Source: Polaromonas sp. UBA5171 (GTDB lineage: Bacteria; Pseudomonadota; Gammaproteobacteria; Burkholderiales; Burkholderiaceae_C). From it: DNA of 10,998 bases. Positions 7,426-10,998 of this stretch are shown here, one piece after another. The notes beneath the pieces are model-generated. The model saw only the letters and a program-made list of their open reading frames with translations, did not search any database and was not told the DNA's origin. Location: positions 1 through 10,998 of the forward strand of contig DHWX01000049.1 of NCBI GenBank assembly GCA_002413395.1, in the 5' to 3' direction. Each line of letters starts with the position of its first letter. Positions within the stretch are counted from its first letter, which is position 1. Both the position numbers and the translations under genes were made by a program.

Positions 7426-8148
7426 ATGAGTGCTGATTACATTCCCCTCGATCCAGAAATTGCGCGTGTGCTTTGTGGCGTTGCGACGGCGACGCTGACC
7501 ACCGTGTTGCTGAAAAAGGGACTTCGCAATGTCTGGTTGCGTGGCTCGAAACCATTGCGGGCTGGACAACCCCGCGTCGCTGGGCGCGCCTTCACGCTGC
7601 GCTTTGTACCAGCGCGTGAGGACTTGGCGACTCCCGCTTCGTGGGGCGCACCGATTTCGACCCGCGCTGCGATCGAGGCCATGCCTGACGGTTGTATTGC
7701 AGTGGTGGACGCCTTGGGTGTGGACGACGCGGGCATCTTTGGCGACATCCTTTGCGCACGCATGAAGAAACGCGGGGTCACTGCGCTGGTGACGGACGGC
7801 GTGGTCCGCGACGTGGATGGCGTACTGGGAACACAACTGAACGTTTGGTGCAACGGTGTCGCAGCGCCAGCTTCCGTTACAGGCCTGACCTTTGTCGGCT
7901 GGCAAGAGCCCATCAGTTGCGGCGGCGTGGCTGTGTTTCCCAACGATGTCATCGTGGTTGACTCAGACGGCGCCGTATTGATCCCCGCGGCGCTGCTTGA
8001 CGATGTGGTGGAAGCCGCAGTTGAACAGGAGAGGTTGGAAGGCTGGATCATGACCCAGGTGGACGCAGGGCTGCCTTTGCCGGGCCTTTACCCACCAAAC
8101 GAGGAAAACAAGGCGCGCTATGAGACCTGGGCGCGCCCGTTGCGCTAA
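7426..8148 (+). CDS. RraA-like class II pyruvate aldolase (HMG/CHA aldolase family)
   Basis: This RraA-fold protein (240 residues) belongs to the group of 4-hydroxy-4-methyl-2-oxoglutarate / 4-carboxy-4-hydroxy-2-oxoadipate aldolases, which use a divalent metal to split or form bonds next to pyruvate. The signature stretch is present: GIFGDILCARMKKRG (103-117), then TDGVVRDVDG (123-132), with Arg128-Asp129 matching the pyruvate and metal-binding Arg-Asp. VFPNDVIVVDSDGAVLIP is the usual C-terminal part. The start is set by AGGAG at 7414-7418, 7 bases before ATG 7426. In this operon the likely job is cleaving a 2-keto-4-hydroxy acid to pyruvate plus an aldehyde or keto acid, after the dehydratase. 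Members annotated as RNase E regulators share the fold, but a metabolic role fits the neighbours better. The stop codon lies at the border with the IS630 remnant, so the native C-terminus could have been altered. Confidence 0.87.
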   Translation: MSADYIPLDPEIARVLCGVATATLTTVLLKKGLRNVWLRGSKPLRAGQPRVAGRAFTLRFVPAREDLATPASWGAPISTRAAIEAMPDGCIAVVDALGVDDAGIFGDILCARMKKRGVTALVTDGVVRDVDGVLGTQLNVWCNGVAAPASVTGLTFVGWQEPISCGGVAVFPNDVIVVDSDGAVLIPAALLDDVVEAAVEQERLEGWIMTQVDAGLPLPGLYPPNEENKARYETWARPLR

Positions 8149-8385
8149 AGGGGATGAGGTGTCTGACATCCACCACCACGTTGGGCACCGCTTTTTCGAT
8201 CCGCATCCTGCCGAGGGAAGTTCCATTCGATGGTTCGCTGTTCGGCGTTTCGGACGTCCTGCCAAGCATCGACTTCGGATTGCAGAAGCTCGCAACTGAC
8301 AATGCGTCGATCCAGACACTGCCGGCTGAGGAGGCCAATTTCGATCTCGGCCATGTTCAGCCAACTGCAGTGCTTGGGCATGCCC
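8145..8385 (-). mobile_element. IS630-family transposase, C-terminal remnant
   Basis: The minus strand reads PKHCSWLNMAEIEIGLLSRQ, CLDRRI, VDAWQDVRNAEQRTIEWNF and RQDADRK, ending at TAG (8147-8145). The GSWLNMAEIE block, here with Cys for Gly, carries the last acidic residue of the DDE triad and is diagnostic of IS630-type transposases. Only about 75 residues of a protein normally near 340 remain; the helix-turn-helix and both catalytic Asp residues are missing. The lower end overlaps the RraA-like stop codon. The upper end abuts the IclR-type remnant near a perfect GGGCATGCCC palindrome (8376-8385). No terminal inverted repeats were recognised. It cannot transpose by itself. Confidence 0.85.
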
Positions 8386-8523
8386 TTGCGTGACCGCAGC
8401 GGCGATGTGGCCGGTTCGTTGAGTGTGACCATGCCCATTGGGCAAGAGTCCCGCGAGGACGCTGTATCAAGGGTCCTATCGGTCCTGAGTGAGACAGCAC
8501 AGGCCATGCGCAATCTGATCTGA
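8386..8523 (+). pseudogene. IclR-family regulator, C-terminal remnant
   Basis: The frame LRDRSGDVAGSLSVTMPIGQ followed by a helical end ...RVLSVLSETAQAMRNLI and a TGA (8521-8523) resembles the last 45 residues of the IclR effector domain, where an xAPVRDxxGxVVxALSV strand is followed by a long final helix. Its upstream part is replaced by the IS630 remnant. The stop lies 2 bases before the MFS start, so the regulator and transporter genes were probably once adjacent and coupled. The assignment rests on a short stretch and is moderate. Confidence 0.55.
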
Positions 8524-8525
8524 GC

Positions 8526-9959
8526 ATGACGAACCCAGCAGCGGTCAAGGTGATGGTGGAGTTGCCGGTGAGTCAGGCCTCGTCGCGCAGAATTGCGCTC
8601 ATCGTCGCTGCGGCATTCTTCATGGAGACGCTGGACGCAACGGTGGTCAACACCGCTTTGCCAGCCATGGCAGCCAGCTTTGGCACAACGGCGTTGGGCG
8701 TAAGCGTGAGCATCACCGCCTATCTCGTTGCGATGGCGGTCGGCGTGCCGGCCGCTGGGTGGTGCGCCGAGCGTTTTGGCGCGCGCCGCGTCTTTGCCGC
8801 CGCCATGGTGGTGTTCACCGCGGCGTCGTTGCTGTGCGCCTTGGCTCCCACACTGTTCAGCTTTGTGGCGTCGCGCCTGCTTCAGGGTGCAGCCGCAGCG
8901 TTCATGTCGCCAGTGGGCCGGCTAGTGGTGTTGCACGAGACGCCTACCCACCGATTGATCGAAGCCATCGGCACGATCACCTGGCCGGGCCTGATTGCGC
9001 CTGTGATCGGGCCGCTGCTGGGTGGCATCATCGTGTCCTATGTGTCCTGGCGCTGGATCTTCCTTTTGAATCTTCCCCTCGGGCTGGTCGGTACCTGGCT
9101 GGTGCTTCGCTATATCCCACGTCGAGCGAGCGCCCCCAGAACGCGCTTTGACAGCCTGGGTTTCGTGCTCACCGGGCTGGCGCTTGTGCTCTTGGTGCAG
9201 GGTCTAACGCGTTTGGGCGAACACGCCGGCTCCGCCTTGGTGTCCAGCGCGATGGCTGCGTGCGGAGCGTTGTGCGGCGCTGCCGCCGTTTGGCACGCGC
9301 GCCGTGCCAAAACGCCCCTGCTGGACCTGCGGGCGTTGACCGTGCCCACATATTCCTACGCCACGCTGGGTGCGGGTTTTGCCTCGCGCATTGCCATCAA
9401 TGCGTCGCCCTTCTTGTTACCGCTCATGTTCCAGTTGGGCTTTCATATGACGGCGCTGCAGGCCGGTGTGATGGTCTTGGTCTACATGGGCGGCAACCTC
9501 GTCATGAAGGCGGCTACGACGCGTGTGCTGCGGCGCTTTGGTTTTCGCCAGGTGCTGGCCGTGAACGGCGCGCTCTGCGCTCTCTCTCTCTTTGCCTGTG
9601 GCTGGATGGAGCCGGGTGAGGCGCTGCCCCTGATCTACGCCGTACTCCTCTTCGCCGGCATGACGCGCTCGATGAACTTCACCGCCATCACAACGCTGGC
9701 TTTCGTCGATGTGTCTGCGGGGCAGCGCGCCGGCGCCAGTGCCCTGGCCACGATGTTGCAACAGGTGGCGATGACGCTGAGCGTGGCACTGGCGGCTTTT
9801 GCACTGTCGCTGTCCCAGACTTGGGGCGGCAAGGACGCTCTGGTGCTGGCCGATTTCCAGCATGTCTGGATCGCGGTGGCAATCCTGATGGCGCTGGCCG
9901 CTACAGCTTCGCTGCGCCTGCCAAGGGACGCGGGTGCCGCAGTATCCGTGAGGACATAA
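8526..9959 (+). CDS. MFS transporter, DHA2 (EmrB/QacA-like) type
   Basis: This inner-membrane major facilitator protein (477 residues) has 14 hydrophobic segments countable along the sequence, as expected for DHA2 proton antiporters. TM1 carries LDATVVNTALPAM, the family's motif D1. Motif A-like GWCAERFGARRV lies between TM2 and TM3, and motif C-like APVIGPLLGG lies in TM5. SWRWIFLLNLPLG before TM6 is also typical. The reading frame is uninterrupted. The family exports drugs and other small molecules, but homologues in catabolic clusters can move organic acids, so import or export of a pathway compound is possible. ATG 8526 has no clear ribosome binding site and follows the IclR-type remnant by 2 bases, as if translation had been coupled to that lost gene; ATG 8553 is an alternative. 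It is the only intact transporter in the window. Confidence 0.9.
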   Translation: MTNPAAVKVMVELPVSQASSRRIALIVAAAFFMETLDATVVNTALPAMAASFGTTALGVSVSITAYLVAMAVGVPAAGWCAERFGARRVFAAAMVVFTAASLLCALAPTLFSFVASRLLQGAAAAFMSPVGRLVVLHETPTHRLIEAIGTITWPGLIAPVIGPLLGGIIVSYVSWRWIFLLNLPLGLVGTWLVLRYIPRRASAPRTRFDSLGFVLTGLALVLLVQGLTRLGEHAGSALVSSAMAACGALCGAAAVWHARRAKTPLLDLRALTVPTYSYATLGAGFASRIAINASPFLLPLMFQLGFHMTALQAGVMVLVYMGGNLVMKAATTRVLRRFGFRQVLAVNGALCALSLFACGWMEPGEALPLIYAVLLFAGMTRSMNFTAITTLAFVDVSAGQRAGASALATMLQQVAMTLSVALAAFALSLSQTWGGKDALVLADFQHVWIAVAILMALAATASLRLPRDAGAAVSVRT

Positions 9960-9985
9960 AGGTAATAGCCCGGCGAACACCGTTC

Positions 9986-10196
9986 TTGCCGGAATCTGAT
10001 GTGGTACAGATTGAGATTGTCGCTTACGGCCCCGGAATTGGCATGCTAAAGGCTGACTTCACCGCGAGCAACCGTGTGATGGAAGCTGCCAAGTCCGGTA
10101 TTGACACCTGCGGGCAACGCGCACCGCGTGGAGATTGACTTCATTTTCATGGCGCGCCGACTCACCGTGCTGTGGTCGGGCGCCTTCAGCTCCACC
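9986..10196 (+). pseudogene. Unidentified coding remnant with a frameshift
   Basis: The first frame reads SDVVQIEIVAYGPGIGMLKA, DFTASNRVMEAAKSGIDT (to about 10108). The adjacent frame continues PAGNAHRVEIDFIFMARRLT, VLWSGAF. Adding one base within gacacctgcggg (10103-10114) joins them as ...SGIDTPAGNAHRVEIDFIF..., which reads like one real protein that has lost a base. Both ends look broken: no start or ribosome binding site, and the IS5-type remnant begins at about 10197. I do not recognise the family. Its position suggests it belonged to the same catabolic set as the hydrolase remnant beyond the IS. Confidence 0.5.
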
Positions 10197-10469
10197 TATT
10201 GACGCCATCAGGCCCTCGGTCTGGCGCAATGCCTGTCGAAATACCAGACGCAGCATCAAACTGGTTTCGATCGCCAAATCCGAATAGAAACTTTGCCCAC
10301 CAGGGGTGCTACGCGGCTGGGCCGCCCATAGCGCCATCGCATCAGGCGTGACCCACATGGTTAGACTGCCACGTGCACGAAGTGCCGCGTCATATTCGCG
10401 CCAGTTGCGCACCGAATACTTCATCTTCGGAATATGGTGGCGGCGCTTGGCGTTGTGCTTGTTGGGTAT
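10197..10469 (-). mobile_element. IS5-family transposase, N-terminal remnant
   Basis: The minus strand reads PNKHNAKRRHHIPKMKYSVR, NWREYDAALRARGSLTMWVT, GGQSFYSDLAIETSLMLRLV and FRQALRQTEGLMASI. This is the characteristic N-terminus of a large group of IS5-type transposases. About 90 residues remain of roughly 300; the DDE catalytic domain is gone and the frame runs into unrelated sequence below 10197. The codon where relatives have their start Met appears as ATA (10469-10467), suggesting further decay. No terminal repeats were recognised. The hydrolase remnant starts within about 10-20 bases, so the outer IS end is probably lost too. Confidence 0.85.
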
Positions 10470-10478
10470 GCGGCAGAT

Positions 10479-10715
10479 TCGTTGAGTTTGCAGGGGCGGC
10501 AAGACTACCAGACCGTCGCCTGGGCATCCGTGCAAAAACGCCTTGCCGATGTCATCAGCGACATCTCGCTTGTCGAGCTGGCAGCAGGGGATCTGATTTT
10601 CTCCGGCACGCCAGCGGGTGTCGGACAGTTGCAGCCAGGCGACCGCGTGCATGGTGCGGTCGCGGGTGTCGCCGCCTTCGATTTCGAGGTCGGCCCGGCT
10701 CGCCGTCAGCCTTGA
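10479..10715 (+). pseudogene. Fumarylacetoacetate hydrolase-family protein, C-terminal remnant
   Basis: The frame encodes ...LSLQGRQDYQTVAWASVQKR, LADVISDISLVELAAGDLIF, SGTPAGVGQLQPGDRVHGAV, AGVAAFDFEVG, ending at TGA 10713-10715. AAGDLIFSGTPAGVG is the hallmark C-terminal motif of FAH-fold enzymes (fumarylpyruvate hydrolase, diketo-deoxy-sugar-acid hydrolases, hydratases). The N-terminal two thirds, with the E-x-E and Asp metal ligands, is missing and replaced by the IS5-type remnant, so no active enzyme can be made. FAH-family hydrolases act on 2,4-diketo-3-deoxy sugar acids in non-phosphorylative fucose and rhamnose pathways, which would fit this cluster, but the specificity cannot be read from this fragment. 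Confidence 0.85.
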
Positions 10716-10768
10716 CGACGCCCGAGTCAGACGGCTGGATCTTCATCGTCTATAAGATAGTTGATATT

Positions 10769-10780
10769 ATTATCGATAAT
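10769..10780. promoter_or_regulatory. Possible operator palindrome
   Basis: ATTATCGATAAT is a perfect 12-base palindrome immediately upstream of a possible -35 box, in an AT-rich stretch that stands out from the GC-rich surroundings. A second, overlapping near-palindrome (TTGATA...TATCGA) lies at 10761-10776. This is the kind of site bound by GntR- or TetR-like dimers, but the binding protein cannot be named. It differs clearly from the two LacI-type operators at the left end. Confidence 0.4.
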
Positions 10781-10811
10781 TTGTGACAAGGCCGCTTTTT
10801 CGTTCTATGCT
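10781..10811 (+). promoter_or_regulatory. Weak promoter candidate for the last gene
   Basis: TTGTGA at 10781-10786 and TATGCT at 10806-10811 are spaced by 19 bases. An alternative -35, TGACAA at 10784-10789, gives a spacer of 16. Both matches are poor. The leader to the start at 10953 would be about 135 bases. Confidence 0.3.
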
Positions 10812-10952
10812 CTGCGCTGGATTAGAAAAGCATGTGTTCGAAAAAATGGCGTGGCGATCCAAATTCTGCCGGTCAGAACTGGGTTGCAATCGGACTAGGC
10901 AGGTGTGCCAAAGACCAACCCGCTTTTGAGAGAAGAAAAAATAGGAGACAGG

Positions 10953-10998
10953 ATGATCGAGAACACTTCGATACCATTGCTAGGGAAGCGCGGATCAA
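10953..10998 (+). CDS. Start of a gene of unknown function, cut by the window end
   Basis: ATG 10953 is preceded by AGGAG (10944-10948) with a 4-base spacer, extended by further purines. Fifteen codons are visible, reading MIENTSIPLLGKRGS, without a stop. This is too short to assign a family; no signal peptide or helix-turn-helix can be seen yet. It has its own upstream region with a palindrome, so it probably begins a separate transcription unit. Confidence 0.6.
   Translation, partial: MIENTSIPLLGKRGS

Larger units (their letters stand above)
10716..10952 (+). other. Non-coding region before the last gene
   Basis: No coding signal was found. The region is more AT-rich than its surroundings around 10745-10800. 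It contains the palindrome at 10769-10780, a possible promoter (10781-10811), and a purine-rich stretch ending in AGGAG at 10944-10948. No terminator was seen after the hydrolase remnant. Confidence 0.6.

Noticed and set aside
6437..7555. 372-residue open frame on the minus strand opposite the SDR gene
   Set aside because: It shows no recognisable domain and spans the ends of three convincing + strand genes. High GC creates such antisense frames, and several similar ones occur here.
1..10998. CRISPR array, tRNA, rRNA or phage genes
   Set aside because: No regularly spaced repeats, cloverleaf-like sequence, rRNA segments or phage structural genes were seen in the window.

Overview
The window reads as part of a high-GC betaproteobacterial chromosome. 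Protein style suggests Burkholderiales, perhaps Comamonadaceae; this is inferred from family resemblance, not from a marker gene. Every recognisable metabolic gene lies on the + strand. The only minus-strand material is two decayed transposase fragments.

Layout. (1) Positions 1-190 hold a sigma70-type promoter with two LacI-family operators (19-34 and 114-129). (2) Positions 191-1774 are the wreck of a peptide/sugar-type ABC importer operon. The first part of a family-5 solute-binding protein runs directly into the end of the first ATPase domain of a DppD-DppF-type fused ATPase. The second ATPase domain has all its motifs, but its tail is frameshifted. (3) Positions 1777-8148 hold six apparently intact genes in a compact array: a D-2-hydroxyacid dehydrogenase-like protein, a LigI/COG3618 amidohydrolase (lactonase-like), a [2Fe-2S] IlvD/Edd sugar-acid dehydratase, a LacI-family regulator, an atypical SDR, and an RraA-like class II pyruvate aldolase. 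(4) Positions 8149-10715 are mostly debris around one intact DHA2-type MFS transporter: an IS630-family transposase 3' end, the C-terminus of an IclR-type regulator, an unidentified frameshifted coding remnant, an IS5-family transposase 5' end, and the C-terminus of a fumarylacetoacetate-hydrolase-family protein. (5) Positions 10716-10952 are non-coding, with a perfect palindrome and a possible promoter. They precede a good ribosome binding site and the first 15 codons of a gene that leaves the window.

How the genes may work together (inference). The cluster looks like a catabolic operon for a sugar acid or its lactone. The amidohydrolase would open or isomerise a lactone, the dehydratase would make a 2-keto-3-deoxy acid, a dehydrogenase would change its redox state, and the RraA-like protein would cleave a 2-keto-4-hydroxy acid to pyruvate plus a second product. 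The LacI protein is the natural candidate to bind the two operators. Its recognition helix carries the Val-Ala pair seen in GalR, and the operators fit the matching AAnCGnTT core. The dedicated importer has been lost by deletion, so uptake must come from elsewhere, possibly the MFS protein. Two of the enzymes lack the usual catalytic residues of their superfamilies, so the real chemistry is uncertain.
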